Positions 1 to 7,980 are shown, counted from the first letter of the stretch. The stretch is DNA of 64,000 bases from Allorhizobium paknamense (GCF_030815125.1 NZ_JAUSWH010000020.1:1-64000), one strand, 5' to 3'. The notes: generated by a model from the letters alone, not told the origin. Numbers and translations: made by a program.

Positions 1-78
1 GCTGTCATGCGAAAGCTCATCGTCCTCGCAAACGCACTGCTGAAAAAAAACAGGAAATGGGTCCCGAAGATCACTTGA
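1..78 (+). mobile_element. 3' end of an IS110-family transposase gene (truncated by window edge)
   Basis: An open frame runs from base 1 to a TGA at 76-78. It ends in a basic C-terminus with the segments VMRKLIVLANALL and RKWVPKI. This ending resembles the C-termini of IS110/IS116-family transposases, the DEDD-type site-specific recombinases of small insertion sequences. Only 25 residues are visible, so I cannot tell whether the element is intact to the left. IS110 elements usually lack clear terminal inverted repeats, so the right end cannot be placed. The assignment is from memory of the family ending and is moderate. Confidence 0.6.
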
Positions 79-110
79 TCATAACGGATACTTTACGTTC
101 TTGTTTTAAC

Positions 111-156
111 GCATGTCGTTATCGCAAAACCGCTGCACACTTTTACGCGACATACT
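111..156. repeat. Rhizobial intergenic palindromic repeat
   Basis: An imperfect inverted repeat lies between the transposase end and the first gene. GCATGTCG (111-118) faces CGACATACT near 148-156, and inside it TCGCAAAA (122-129) faces TTTTACGCGA (141-150) around a GC-rich centre. From memory, very similar palindromes occur between genes in many Rhizobium and Agrobacterium genomes. Its function is unknown. It would fold into a hairpin in RNA or DNA. Confidence 0.6.
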
Positions 157-261
157 GTAACGCTTTATTTTTGCAGCATAATCTTGATCATCCTCGTTTC
201 ACTCCGGTCGGATTATGCTCTAATTGAAACGCCCGCACGCTGCGAAAACAGGAGAAAAATC

Positions 262-558
262 TTGTATGACTTCAATTATTTAGAGCGCAAAGCAAAAGAC
301 CTGATCGCAAATGGGAAGGCCGCGGACGCAATCAAGATTTATCTTTTCATGGCAGATGGCGACCAGTCGTTGGATGCCGGATATCTCGGGGAGCGTTTGG
401 GAGAGTGTTATGAGAAGATTGGCGACCTGCATGCTGCGAAATATTGGTATGGAAGAGCGGTGGAGGAAAATCCCGACGTCAGGCTGACTTCTGTGGCGGC
501 GCGTCAAAGGCTTCAGAAAGTCAGCATCGAAGCCTTTTTGGGCGACGCAACAATGTAG
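262..558 (+). CDS. Small TPR-like hypothetical protein
   Basis: This 98-residue protein is mostly helical. One segment reads like a tetratricopeptide unit (LGECYEKIGDLHAAKYWYGR followed by AVEENP), preceded by a weaker helix pair (AKDLIANGKAADAIKIY). TPRs mediate protein-protein contacts, but no partner is evident. I chose the TTG start at 262 because GGAG at 251-254 lies seven bases upstream; the frame is open further upstream but without a comparable ribosome site. No signal peptide or membrane segment is seen. The gene is less GC-rich than its neighbours and sits beside an IS remnant and a repeat, so it may be accessory. No specific function can be given. Confidence 0.6.
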   Translation: MYDFNYLERKAKDLIANGKAADAIKIYLFMADGDQSLDAGYLGERLGECYEKIGDLHAAKYWYGRAVEENPDVRLTSVAARQRLQKVSIEAFLGDATM

Positions 559-583
559 TTCTCAACTACTTTGTCAACAGGGC

Positions 584-1444
584 CTAGACAATCTCCACCC
601 AGACCGGCAGGTGATCGGAGCCTGTCGCGTCGTAATCGATCCAGCCATCCTTCAGACGATGAACCAGCGAACCACTGACGAAACAATAATCCAGCAGCAT
701 GCGCCGGTCGGGTTTTGCAGGCTCGATCCAGCTATGGCTATCCGGCGTGATGCGGCTAAGATGCGCCAGCGCATCCGTCGGCACATCGGCGCGAACGGTG
801 CGCCCGTAATAGAGATCGGCGGTCCCCGCCATCTCGCGATATTCCGGCGATTCCGGCTGCATGTTGAAATCGCCCATCAGCAGGAAATCTTCCGTCAGCG
901 GCGGCTGCGGCAGGTGGAATTCGCTGCCGCCAGTGATGGCGCCACCTTCCCGGAGGAAATCCAGGGCGCGCGTCTTGAGCATCCTAATCTGGGCGATCCG
1001 TTCATCCGGGGCAACGTGATCGAGATGAACGGAATAGACGCGCAAGGGGCCGCCGGGCGTGTCGATCAGGGCTTCGGTCGCGCCGCGCTGCATGTTCAGC
1101 TTCTCGAAGGTGCGCGTGCGGGGCAAAAGCAAAAGACGGTTGCTGAGGATCGGCCAGCGCGACAGCACCATATTGCCGAACTGGTATCGTCGATCCACCC
1201 GACGTCCGCCGATCATCTCGGAGGAGACGTAAAGATCGCAGGCAGGCCCGTAGACCCAGTGGTAATCCGGGAAGAAACCGGCAAAAATCTCCGGCAGATC
1301 GGCGCCATTGTTGACGGCGGCACCGCGTGTGACCTCCTGAAGGGCAATGACATCGGCCCCTTTCAGGCTTTTGGCGATCCGCTCAGGGTCATATTGGCCG
1401 TCCAGACCGAAGCCATATTGGATGTTGTAAGTCACGAAGCGCAC
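584..1444 (-). CDS. Endonuclease/exonuclease/phosphatase (EEP) family hydrolase
   Basis: The 286-residue protein has the EEP (exonuclease III/DNase I-like) signature in order: TYNIQYG near residue 5, LQEV near 35, SVHLDH near 138, GDFNM near 192 and a final SDHLPVWVE. These carry the metal-binding Asn, Glu, Asp and catalytic His of the fold. Substrate cannot be inferred: relatives cleave nucleic acids, sphingomyelin or inositol phosphates. The GTG start at 1444 is chosen because it begins just before the first motif and follows AAAGAG; the longer upstream frame reads as a low-quality extension. No signal peptide is seen. It is divergent from obgE, with about 80 bp between the starts. Confidence 0.85.
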   Translation of the reverse strand: MRFVTYNIQYGFGLDGQYDPERIAKSLKGADVIALQEVTRGAAVNNGADLPEIFAGFFPDYHWVYGPACDLYVSSEMIGGRRVDRRYQFGNMVLSRWPILSNRLLLLPRTRTFEKLNMQRGATEALIDTPGGPLRVYSVHLDHVAPDERIAQIRMLKTRALDFLREGGAITGGSEFHLPQPPLTEDFLLMGDFNMQPESPEYREMAGTADLYYGRTVRADVPTDALAHLSRITPDSHSWIEPAKPDRRMLLDYCFVSGSLVHRLKDGWIDYDATGSDHLPVWVEIV

Positions 1445-1527
1445 GATACTCTTTGACCTCAGCGTTGAGCGGCGATAACGATGGCCGCAATCCCGAAATA
1501 TCCTGACACAGGAAGCACGACAGTCCC

Positions 1528-2613
1528 ATGAAATTTCTCGATGAAGCAAAAGTCTATATCCGCTCCGGCGATGGCGGCGCAGGCGCCGTCTCCTTCCGGC
1601 GTGAGAAGTTCATCGAGTTCGGCGGCCCGGACGGCGGTGATGGCGGGCGCGGCGGCGATGTCTGGGTGGAGGCGGTGAACGGGCTGAACACGCTGATCGA
1701 CTTCCGCTTCCAGCAGCATTTCAAGGCCAAGACCGGCATGCATGGCTCAGGCCGCAACCGCACCGGTGCGAATGGCGATGACGTGACCCTGAAAGTGCCG
1801 GTGGGCACGCAGATCTTTGAGGAAGACAATGAGACGCTGATCGTCGACCTGACCGAAGAAGGTCAGCGCTTCCGCATTGCCAAGGGCGGCAATGGCGGTT
1901 TCGGCAATGCCCATTTCAAATCCTCCACCAATCAGGCGCCCAACTGGGCCAATCCCGGCTTGGAGGGCGAGGAAAAGACCGTATGGCTGCGGCTGAAGCT
2001 GATTGCCGATGCCGGGCTGGTCGGCCTGCCCAATGCGGGCAAGTCCACCTTTCTTGCCGCCGTCAGCCGGGCGCGGCCCAAGATCGCCAATTATCCTTTC
2101 ACCACGCTGCATCCCAATCTCGGCGTGGCGACGGTGGATGATCGGGAATTCATTCTCGCCGATATTCCGGGCCTGATCGAAGGCGCGCATGAAGGCGTGG
2201 GCATTGGCGACCGGTTCCTGGGCCATGTGGAACGCACCCGCGTGCTGTTGCATCTGGTCTCCGCCCAGGAAGAGGATGTCGCCAAGGCCTACAAGACGGT
2301 GAAATACGAGCTGGAAGCCTATGATGGCGGGCTTGAGGACAAGCCGGTGATCGTGGCGCTGTCGCAGATCGATGTACTGAACGAGGACGAGGTCAAGGAG
2401 AAGGCCAAGGCGCTGAAGAAGGCCAGCGGCAAGACACCCTTCCTGATTTCAGCCGTGTCCGGCAAGGGCATGCGCGAAGTGCTCAGGGCGTTGCGCGATG
2501 TCATCGTCAATGCCGATGACGGCGAGGAAGGCACGCTGGCCGAAAGGCCGAAGAAGAACCGCAAGAAGGCCGATATCAGCTTTGAAGACGAGGATCAGGA
2601 GGGCGAGGAATGA
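1528..2613 (+). CDS. obgE: GTPase ObgE/CgtA, ribosome assembly
   Basis: This is an essential GTPase that binds the 50S ribosomal precursor and links ribosome assembly to stress signalling. The glycine-rich Obg fold spans residues 1-158 (GDGGAGAVSFRREKF, GGPDGGDGGRGG). The G domain follows, with GLPNAGKS at 166-173, DIPG at 212-215 and SQID near 281. The acidic/basic C-terminal tail is short and variable, as usual. Length of 361 residues fits the alphaproteobacterial family. The stop overlaps the proB start (ATGA), giving an obgE-proB-proA-nadD run that is common in rhizobia. Confidence 0.97.
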   Translation: MKFLDEAKVYIRSGDGGAGAVSFRREKFIEFGGPDGGDGGRGGDVWVEAVNGLNTLIDFRFQQHFKAKTGMHGSGRNRTGANGDDVTLKVPVGTQIFEEDNETLIVDLTEEGQRFRIAKGGNGGFGNAHFKSSTNQAPNWANPGLEGEEKTVWLRLKLIADAGLVGLPNAGKSTFLAAVSRARPKIANYPFTTLHPNLGVATVDDREFILADIPGLIEGAHEGVGIGDRFLGHVERTRVLLHLVSAQEEDVAKAYKTVKYELEAYDGGLEDKPVIVALSQIDVLNEDEVKEKAKALKKASGKTPFLISAVSGKGMREVLRALRDVIVNADDGEEGTLAERPKKNRKKADISFEDEDQEGEE

Positions 2614-3785
2614 GCCGCCCGCTTGCGTCCCTTGGCAATTACCGCCGCATCGTCATCAAGATCGGCTCCGCGCTGCTGGTGGATCGCGGCACCGGCCTGA
2701 AAAAGGCGTGGCTGGACGCGATCTGCGATGATATTGCCGCGCTGCGCGCCAAAGGCGTGGAGGTTTTGGTCGTTTCTTCCGGGGCGATTGCGCTGGGCCG
2801 CACGGTGCTGGGCCTGCCCGCAGGCGCGCTGAAGCTGGAGGAAAGCCAGGCCGCCGCCGCTGTCGGGCAGATTGCGCTGGCACGGCATTGGTCGGAAAGC
2901 CTGTCGCGCTCCAGCATTGTCGCAGGACAGATCCTGTTGACACTGGGCGATACGGAAGAGCGCCGCCGTTATCTCAATGCCCGCGCCACCATCAGCCAGC
3001 TGTTGAAGCTGGGGGCCGTGCCGATCATCAACGAGAATGACACGGTGGCCACCACCGAAATTCGCTATGGCGACAATGACCGGCTGGCGGCACGGGTTGC
3101 GACCATGACCGGGGCCGACCTGCTCATCCTGCTTTCCGATATCGACGGACTTTATACCGCGCCCCCGCATCTGGACCCGGATGCACAGTTCCTGCCGGTG
3201 ATCGCGGAGATCACGCCGGACATCGAAGCCATGGCGGGCGGCGCAGCCTCGGAACTGTCGCGCGGCGGCATGCGCACCAAGATCGATGCCGGCAAGATTG
3301 CCACCAGCGCCGGCTGCGCGATGATCATCACCTCCGGCAAGCCGTTAAACCCGCTGAAGGGCATCGACGATGGCGCGCGCCATTCCTGGTTTGCGCCCTC
3401 CGCCACTCCGGTGACGGCGCGCAAGACCTGGATTGCCGGGCAATTGCAGCCCGCCGGAATTCTGACCGTGGATGCAGGGGCGGAAACGGCACTCAGGGCC
3501 GGCAAGAGCCTGTTGCCCGCTGGCGTTCGGGACGTCACCGGGCAGTTCCTGCGCGGTGACACAATCTCCGTCGTGGGGCTGGAGGGCCGGGAAATTGCCC
3601 GTGGCCTTGCCGGTTACGACGCCGACGAGGCACGCCGGATTGCCGGGCACAAATCACGCGAGATCGAAGCGTTGCTGGGCTATGCCGGACGCTCCGCCAT
3701 GATCCACCGGGACGACCTGGTGATGACCGAAACCGCCGCAAAACGCGGTGGCGCACAGACGAAGAAGGATGAAGCCCATGCTTGA
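2610..3785 (+). CDS. proB: Glutamate 5-kinase
   Basis: ProB phosphorylates L-glutamate with ATP, the first step of proline synthesis, and is normally feedback-inhibited by proline. The amino-acid kinase domain fills about residues 1-260 (VIKIGSALLV near the start, VSSGAIALG, INENDTVAT, LLSDIDGLY, GGMRTKIDAGKIA). A PUA domain follows (roughly 285-370, with GVRDVTGQFLRGDTISV). At 391 residues it is the long, PUA-containing form. The start overlaps the obgE stop by four bases, which suggests translational coupling. Confidence 0.96.
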   Translation: MSRPLASLGNYRRIVIKIGSALLVDRGTGLKKAWLDAICDDIAALRAKGVEVLVVSSGAIALGRTVLGLPAGALKLEESQAAAAVGQIALARHWSESLSRSSIVAGQILLTLGDTEERRRYLNARATISQLLKLGAVPIINENDTVATTEIRYGDNDRLAARVATMTGADLLILLSDIDGLYTAPPHLDPDAQFLPVIAEITPDIEAMAGGAASELSRGGMRTKIDAGKIATSAGCAMIITSGKPLNPLKGIDDGARHSWFAPSATPVTARKTWIAGQLQPAGILTVDAGAETALRAGKSLLPAGVRDVTGQFLRGDTISVVGLEGREIARGLAGYDADEARRIAGHKSREIEALLGYAGRSAMIHRDDLVMTETAAKRGGAQTKKDEAHA

Positions 3786-5061
3786 CGTGGTTGCCAAGGC
3801 AGAAGACATCGATGCGCTGATGCTGTCCATCGGCCGCAATGCCAAGGCTGCCGCACGACCATTGGCAACGGCTTCACCCGAGCAGAAGAACACGGCACTG
3901 CTGGCCATGGCGGATGCGATCATCGCCGCCAAGGTGGATATCCTGTCTGCCAACGCCCAGGACCTTGCCGCAGCCAAGGCTGCCAATGTTGCCGCATCCT
4001 TCCTGGATCGGCTGACGCTGAACGAAGCGCGCGTTGATGATATTGCCAAGGCGCTTCGCGAGGTGGCCGCGTTGAAGGACCCGGTAGGTGACGTGATTGC
4101 CGCCTGGGATCGCCCGAACGGGTTGAAGATCGAACGGGTGCGCACGCCGCTCGGCGTCATCGGCGTCATTTATGAAAGCCGCCCGAATGTCACGGCCGAT
4201 GCAGGCGCGCTGTGCCTCAAATCCGGCAATGCCGTGATCCTGCGCGGTGGTTCGGATTCAGTCCATTCTTCCCGCGCCATTCACGCAGCCCTGGTCAAAG
4301 GGTTGAAACAGGCCGGCCTGCCGGAAACGTCCATCCAGCTGGTGCCGACAACGGATCGCGCCGCCGTCGGCGCGCTGCTCTCCGGCCTCAATGGCACGGT
4401 GGACGTGATCGTGCCGCGCGGCGGCAAAAGCCTTGTGGCGCGGGTGCAATCGGAAGCGCGGGTGCCGGTTTTCGCGCATCTTGAAGGGCTTTGCCACGTC
4501 TATGTGGATAAATCCGCCGATCTGGAGATGGCGAAGAGCATCGTCGTGAACGCCAAGATGCGCCGCACTGGCATTTGCGGCTCGGCCGAGACCCTGCTCA
4601 TCGACCAGGCAGCAGCCGGCACGCATTTGAAGCCGATTGTCGAAGCGCTCGCTGCCACAGGATGCGAAGTGCGCGGCACAAAAGAGGTCATGGAGGTCTT
4701 GCCCGCCGCCAAGCCTGCCACGGAAGAGGACTGGCGCACGGAATATCTGGATGCCATCATCTCTGTAAAGCTGGTGGAGGGCATTCAGGGCGCGATCGAT
4801 CATATCGCCACCTATTCCTCCAATCACACCGAGGCGGTCATTGCCGAGGATGCTGCCGTTGTGGAGCGCTTCTTCAACGAAGTGGATTCAGCCATTCTGC
4901 TGCACAATGCCTCGACACAATTTGCCGATGGCGGTGAGTTCGGCATGGGGGGTGAAATCGGCATTGCCACCGGCAAGATGCATGCGCGCGGGCCGGTTGG
5001 CGTCGAGCAGCTCACCTCCTTCAAATATCGGGTGCACGGCACCGGCCAGACCCGGCCCTGA
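3778..5061 (+). CDS. proA: Glutamate-5-semialdehyde dehydrogenase (gamma-glutamyl phosphate reductase)
   Basis: ProA reduces gamma-glutamyl phosphate with NADPH, the second step of proline synthesis. The protein belongs to the aldehyde dehydrogenase superfamily, with the catalytic Cys at residue 267 in RRTGICGSAETLL and the nucleotide-binding segment GVIGVIYESRPNVT near residue 125. I prefer the ATG at 3778 because AAGG lies about nine bases upstream; ATGs at 3748 and 3769 would add a short basic extension. The start lies inside the end of proB, consistent with coupled translation and substrate hand-over. Length of 427 residues is typical. Confidence 0.96.
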   Translation: MLDVVAKAEDIDALMLSIGRNAKAAARPLATASPEQKNTALLAMADAIIAAKVDILSANAQDLAAAKAANVAASFLDRLTLNEARVDDIAKALREVAALKDPVGDVIAAWDRPNGLKIERVRTPLGVIGVIYESRPNVTADAGALCLKSGNAVILRGGSDSVHSSRAIHAALVKGLKQAGLPETSIQLVPTTDRAAVGALLSGLNGTVDVIVPRGGKSLVARVQSEARVPVFAHLEGLCHVYVDKSADLEMAKSIVVNAKMRRTGICGSAETLLIDQAAAGTHLKPIVEALAATGCEVRGTKEVMEVLPAAKPATEEDWRTEYLDAIISVKLVEGIQGAIDHIATYSSNHTEAVIAEDAAVVERFFNEVDSAILLHNASTQFADGGEFGMGGEIGIATGKMHARGPVGVEQLTSFKYRVHGTGQTRP

Positions 5062-5098
5062 CGTGGAGCAGGATCGCGTTTCCTTTCGCCACCTCACC

Positions 5099-5677
5099 AT
5101 GCCCCACACAGAGCGGGGCATGGTGATCGGCCTGTTCGGCGGATCGTTCAACCCGCCGCATGAGGGCCATCGTCTGGTGGCGGACATTGCGCTCAGGCGG
5201 CTCGGGCTTGACCAGCTCTGGTGGATGGTCACCCCGGGAAATCCCCTGAAGGCAAGGAATGGGTTGAAGCCGCTTTCGCAGCGGATCGCGCTGTGCGAAG
5301 CCATGGCGTCTGACCCCCGCATCAAGGTCACGGCCTTCGAAAAGCGGCTGGGCACGAGCTATACGGCGCGGACGCTGGAGCAGGTGAAAAAGCGGAACCG
5401 CCATGTGCATTTCATCTGGATCATGGGCGCCGATAACCTGAAAAGCTTCCATCTCTGGCAGAACTGGCGGAAGATTGCGGAAACCTTTCCGATTGCCGTG
5501 ATCGACCGTCCCGGCTCGACCCTGTCTTACCTGTCGTCGAAAATGGCGCATGGCTTCGAGCGTGCCCGGGTGGATGAGGAGGATGCGGGCGTGCTCTGGC
5601 GTCGCAAGCCGCCGGCCTGGACCTTTATCCACGGCCCGCGCTCCACCCTCAGCTCCACCGCGCTTCGCGGCGAATGA
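5099..5677 (+). CDS. nadD: Nicotinate-nucleotide adenylyltransferase
   Basis: NadD transfers AMP from ATP to nicotinate mononucleotide to make deamido-NAD. The nucleotidyltransferase signature GLFGGSFNPPHEGH is near the N-terminus, followed by WWMVTPGNPLK, IWIMGADNL and a C-terminal STLSSTALR that matches the usual ISST-type motif. The start is uncertain: ATG 5099 is used, but GTG 5063 and ATG 5120 are in frame, and the last is closest to the core motif. None has a convincing ribosome site. It follows proA by about 37 bp. Confidence 0.92.
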   Translation: MPHTERGMVIGLFGGSFNPPHEGHRLVADIALRRLGLDQLWWMVTPGNPLKARNGLKPLSQRIALCEAMASDPRIKVTAFEKRLGTSYTARTLEQVKKRNRHVHFIWIMGADNLKSFHLWQNWRKIAETFPIAVIDRPGSTLSYLSSKMAHGFERARVDEEDAGVLWRRKPPAWTFIHGPRSTLSSTALRGE

Positions 5678-5798
5678 GGGATTTTCCCGGTCTCGCCTCG
5701 TCTTGAAAGATTAACCAATCAGTGCCACCTTATATGGGTGACCGGGATGCTGTTTCCCGTGAGTCGCAACGTGCTGTTATTTTCGGAAAGGACGAACT

Positions 5799-6212
5799 CT
5801 GACAACAGTACACGCCAAGGGAAGAACCACGCGTTCGATCCCACAAAGCCCGGAACGTGGCGCCGATGCCGCAGCCCGCGCGCTTGAACTGGTCCTCGCC
5901 AGCCTTGAGGACTCGAAGGCAGAAGACATCGTTTCCATCGACATTGCCGGTAAGTCGGCGCTGGGCGATCACATGGTGGTCGTGTCCGGACGCTCGAACC
6001 GTCACGTCGCGGCGATCGCCGAACATCTCATCACCGATCTGAAGGACGAAGGCTTCGGCGCACCGCGCGTCGAGGGACTGGAAGCCGGTGACTGGGTGTT
6101 GATCGACACCGGAGACATCATCGTGCACATTTTCCGCCCGGAAATCCGCGAGTTCTACAACATCGAAAGAATGTGGGCGACGCCGGACGTGGGCGAGGAA
6201 ACGCTGCACTGA
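5799..6212 (+). CDS. rsfS: Ribosomal silencing factor RsfS, apparently starting at CTG
   Basis: RsfS (RsfA/Iojap family) binds ribosomal protein uL14 and blocks subunit joining under starvation. Family features are SLEDSKAEDIVSIDI, SALGDHMVVVSGRSNRHV and DWVLIDTGDIIVHIF near the end. The only ATG (5973) would remove the first third of the fold. The frame is open back to 5763 and holds no ATG, GTG or TTG there. A CTG at 5799 lies six to seven bases after GGAAAGGA, giving a 137-residue protein of normal size, so CTG is the likely start. The gene is usually followed by rlmH, as here. Confidence 0.9.
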   Translation: MTTVHAKGRTTRSIPQSPERGADAAARALELVLASLEDSKAEDIVSIDIAGKSALGDHMVVVSGRSNRHVAAIAEHLITDLKDEGFGAPRVEGLEAGDWVLIDTGDIIVHIFRPEIREFYNIERMWATPDVGEETLH

Positions 6213-6309
6213 CACGCCTGTCCTGAACAGGCTGCCTGAGCTGAACGATTGCCCTTGACCGCCTAGGGGGTTAAGGGGTCTGGACTTTTAGCTTCAGGAA
6301 AGGACGACC

Positions 6310-6792
6310 ATGCGGGTGGGCATCATAGCCGTGGGCCGGTTGAAGGCCGGCCCTGAGAAGGATCTTGTCGCCCGCTATCTGGATCGCTTCGCCAAGGCAG
6401 GACCTGCCTGTGGACTGGATTTTTCGCGGGTTACGGAGCTGGCCGAAAGCCGTGCCTCGAATGCCGAGACGCGCAAGCGTGAGGAAGCGGCAGAGATTGA
6501 AAAGGCCATTCCCGCCAACGCGCTGCTGATTGCGCTGGATGAGCGCGGCAAAAGTCTGGACAGCGAGGAATTCGCAGCCTTTGTCGGCCTGCATAAAGAT
6601 AATGGCAGGCGGGACATGACGCTGATCATCGGCGGCGCCGATGGGCTGGACCCAAGCCTGCGGCAAAAAGCCGAGCTTATCCTCAACCTTGGCAAGCTGA
6701 CCTGGCCGCATCAGATCGTGCGCATCTTGCTGGCGGAACAGCTTTACCGGGCGGTTACCATCTTTTCAGGCCACCCTTACCATAGATCCTAA
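6310..6792 (+). CDS. rlmH: 23S rRNA (pseudouridine-1915-N3)-methyltransferase
   Basis: RlmH methylates the pseudouridine at position 1915 of 23S rRNA using S-adenosylmethionine, acting on assembled 70S ribosomes. The SPOUT-fold signatures are visible: LDERGK near residue 77, the SAM-binding loop IIGGADGLDP near 112, and the near-terminal LAEQLYRAVTIFSGHPYHR. The protein has 160 residues, the usual length. AGGA lies just upstream of the ATG. It follows rsfS by about 100 bp, the common rhizobial pairing. Synteny with other rhizobia appears to break after it, where iron-storage genes follow. Confidence 0.96.
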   Translation: MRVGIIAVGRLKAGPEKDLVARYLDRFAKAGPACGLDFSRVTELAESRASNAETRKREEAAEIEKAIPANALLIALDERGKSLDSEEFAAFVGLHKDNGRRDMTLIIGGADGLDPSLRQKAELILNLGKLTWPHQIVRILLAEQLYRAVTIFSGHPYHRS

Positions 6793-6803
6793 TTAATGAA
6801 TAT

Positions 6804-6817
6804 GTGAAAGCATTCAC
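6804..6817. promoter_or_regulatory. Short perfect inverted repeat upstream of bfd
   Basis: GTGAA (6804-6808) and TTCAC (6813-6817) form a perfect 5-bp inverted repeat around AGCA, about 50 bp before the bfd start. A TTGACA at about 6829 could serve as a -35 element between this repeat and the gene. The repeat could be an operator, but I recognise no regulator for it and chance is possible. Confidence 0.25.
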
Positions 6818-6868
6818 GGCATTTTTTCTTGACATTTGCTGTCTCCTTTTGCAAAAAGGCGATAGTGA

Positions 6869-7204
6869 ATGTCAGGTTTAAAGTTCCACGCCATGCTGGT
6901 TTGTAGCTGTAATTTCATCACCGACAAGGAAATCCGCGATACGATCACGGAGATGCTGGACGAGGACTGCTGGCAGTTGATCGTCCCGGCCAAGGTATAT
7001 CATGCCATGGAAAAGCGTGGCCGCTGCTGTGGCTGCTTCCCCAATGTCGTCGATATCATCGTTTCGACCACCGAAGCCTACCACGCCGCCCGCAAGGCCG
7101 ATGATGAGAAGGTGGTGGATTTCATGCAGCGCCTGAAGCAATTCCAGCAAGAGCAGAAGACCGAGATCATCGAACGCCGAAATCGTCTGGCCAGCGGACG
7201 CTGA
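6869..7204 (+). CDS. bfd: Bacterioferritin-associated ferredoxin-like [2Fe-2S] protein
   Basis: The 111-residue protein carries the BFD-like [2Fe-2S] pattern: CSC near residues 12-14 and CCGCFP near 52-57, spaced as in Bfd. Bfd reduces the iron core of bacterioferritin so that stored iron can be released, and bfr lies just downstream, supporting the role. The C-terminal third is a charged helix (QRLKQFQQEQKTEIIERR) longer than in enteric Bfd, as in rhizobial versions. AAGG nine bases upstream supports ATG 6869; ATG 6893, just before the first Cys, is the alternative. A strong terminator follows, so it is probably transcribed separately from bfr. Confidence 0.85.
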   Translation: MSGLKFHAMLVCSCNFITDKEIRDTITEMLDEDCWQLIVPAKVYHAMEKRGRCCGCFPNVVDIIVSTTEAYHAARKADDEKVVDFMQRLKQFQQEQKTEIIERRNRLASGR

Positions 7205-7224
7205 GGAAGAAGAACGGATCGGAA

Positions 7225-7246
7225 CCCCGCCAAGGCGGGGTTTTTT
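7225..7246 (+). terminator. Rho-independent terminator after bfd
   Basis: CCCCGCC (7225-7231) pairs with GGCGGGG (7234-7240) around a two-base AA, followed by six T residues. It lies about 20 bp after the bfd stop and separates bfd from bfr. Confidence 0.9.
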
Positions 7247-7261
7247 ATGGCCTTAAGAATA

Positions 7262-7280
7262 TTTTGGAATCGTTCTAAAA
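7262..7280. promoter_or_regulatory. Irr-type iron control element (ICE) upstream of bfr
   Basis: TTTGGAA (7263-7269) and TTCTAAA (7273-7279) form an inverted repeat with one mismatch around TCG, flanked by a further T/A pair. It resembles the operator of Irr, the haem-responsive iron regulator of rhizobia, as I remember its consensus (TTTAGAA, three bases, TTCTAAA). Irr sites are known upstream of bfr genes, where low iron represses storage. The site lies about 70 bp before the bfr start. Confidence 0.7.
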
Positions 7281-7350
7281 AAGCCTCTCGACTTTGCGCC
7301 GCGTTCCTGCTTTTATCCCGCCATATCAACTTGCAATAGGAGCGACCCCG

Positions 7351-7839
7351 ATGAAGGGCGATGCAAAAGTCATTGAACGTTTGAACCAGGCTCTGTTTCT
7401 CGAGCTGGGTGCCGTAAACCAGTATTGGCTGCATTACCGTCTTCTGGAAGACTGGGGCTATACCAAGCTTGCCAAGAAGGAGCGCGCCGAATCCATCGAG
7501 GAAATGCAGCACGCCGACAAGCTGGTGGCCCGCATCATCTTCCTTGAAGGTCATCCGAACCTGCAGACGCTGGCACCGCTGCGCATTGGCCAGACGGTGA
7601 AGGAAGTTCTGGAAGCCGATCTTGCCGGCGAATATGACGCCCGCACGGCTTACAAGGAGTCCCGCGACATCTGTTATCAGGCTGGCGACTATGTTTCGAT
7701 GAAGCTGTTCGAAGAACTGCTGATGGATGAGGAAGGCCATATCGACTTCCTTGAAACCCAGCTGGAACTGCTTTCCAAGCTTGGCGAAGAAAAGTACGGC
7801 CTGCTCAACGCCGAATCCGCCGACGCTTCCGAAGGCTGA
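7351..7839 (+). CDS. bfr: Bacterioferritin
   Basis: Bacterioferritin forms a 24-subunit haem-containing shell that oxidises and stores iron. All ferroxidase ligands are present at the classic positions: Glu18, Glu51, His54, Glu94, Glu127 and His130. Met52, the axial haem ligand at the subunit interface, is also present. The protein has 162 residues, close to the usual 155-160. AGGAG at 7338-7342 supports ATG 7351. An Irr-type box lies upstream and a terminator downstream, so it is likely a single-gene iron-regulated unit next to bfd. Confidence 0.97.
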   Translation: MKGDAKVIERLNQALFLELGAVNQYWLHYRLLEDWGYTKLAKKERAESIEEMQHADKLVARIIFLEGHPNLQTLAPLRIGQTVKEVLEADLAGEYDARTAYKESRDICYQAGDYVSMKLFEELLMDEEGHIDFLETQLELLSKLGEEKYGLLNAESADASEG

Positions 7840-7860
7840 GATCACTGACGAGTTTCAAAA

Positions 7861-7891
7861 GGGCGCTTGCGGCAACGCAGGCGCCCTTTTT
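7861..7891 (+). terminator. Rho-independent terminator after bfr
   Basis: An 11-bp stem (7861-7871 with 7876-7886, one G-U pair) closes a GCAA tetraloop and is followed by five T residues. It lies about 20 bp after the bfr stop. Confidence 0.93.
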
Positions 7892-7917
7892 ATTGCAACC
7901 CAAGATGACGGCCTCCC

Positions 7918-7946
7918 CTTGAAAATTGCGGCGAATTTCTCCACCT
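7918..7946 (+). promoter_or_regulatory. Possible RpoH (heat-shock sigma) promoter of htpG
   Basis: CTTGAAA at 7918-7924 matches the RpoH -35 element. CTCCACCT at 7939-7946, after a 14-base spacer, resembles the CCCCAT-type -10. It lies about 35 bp before the htpG ATG, and htpG is a classic RpoH-regulated gene. The -10 match is partial. Confidence 0.5.
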
Positions 7947-7980
7947 GAGGGCCGCCTGTTTATTTTCCGGGAGTTACATC

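Noticed and set aside
7213..7226. GAAC-N6-GAAC motif after bfd, like a LexA box
   Set aside because: The spacing is six, not seven, and it lies at a gene 3' end beside a terminator.
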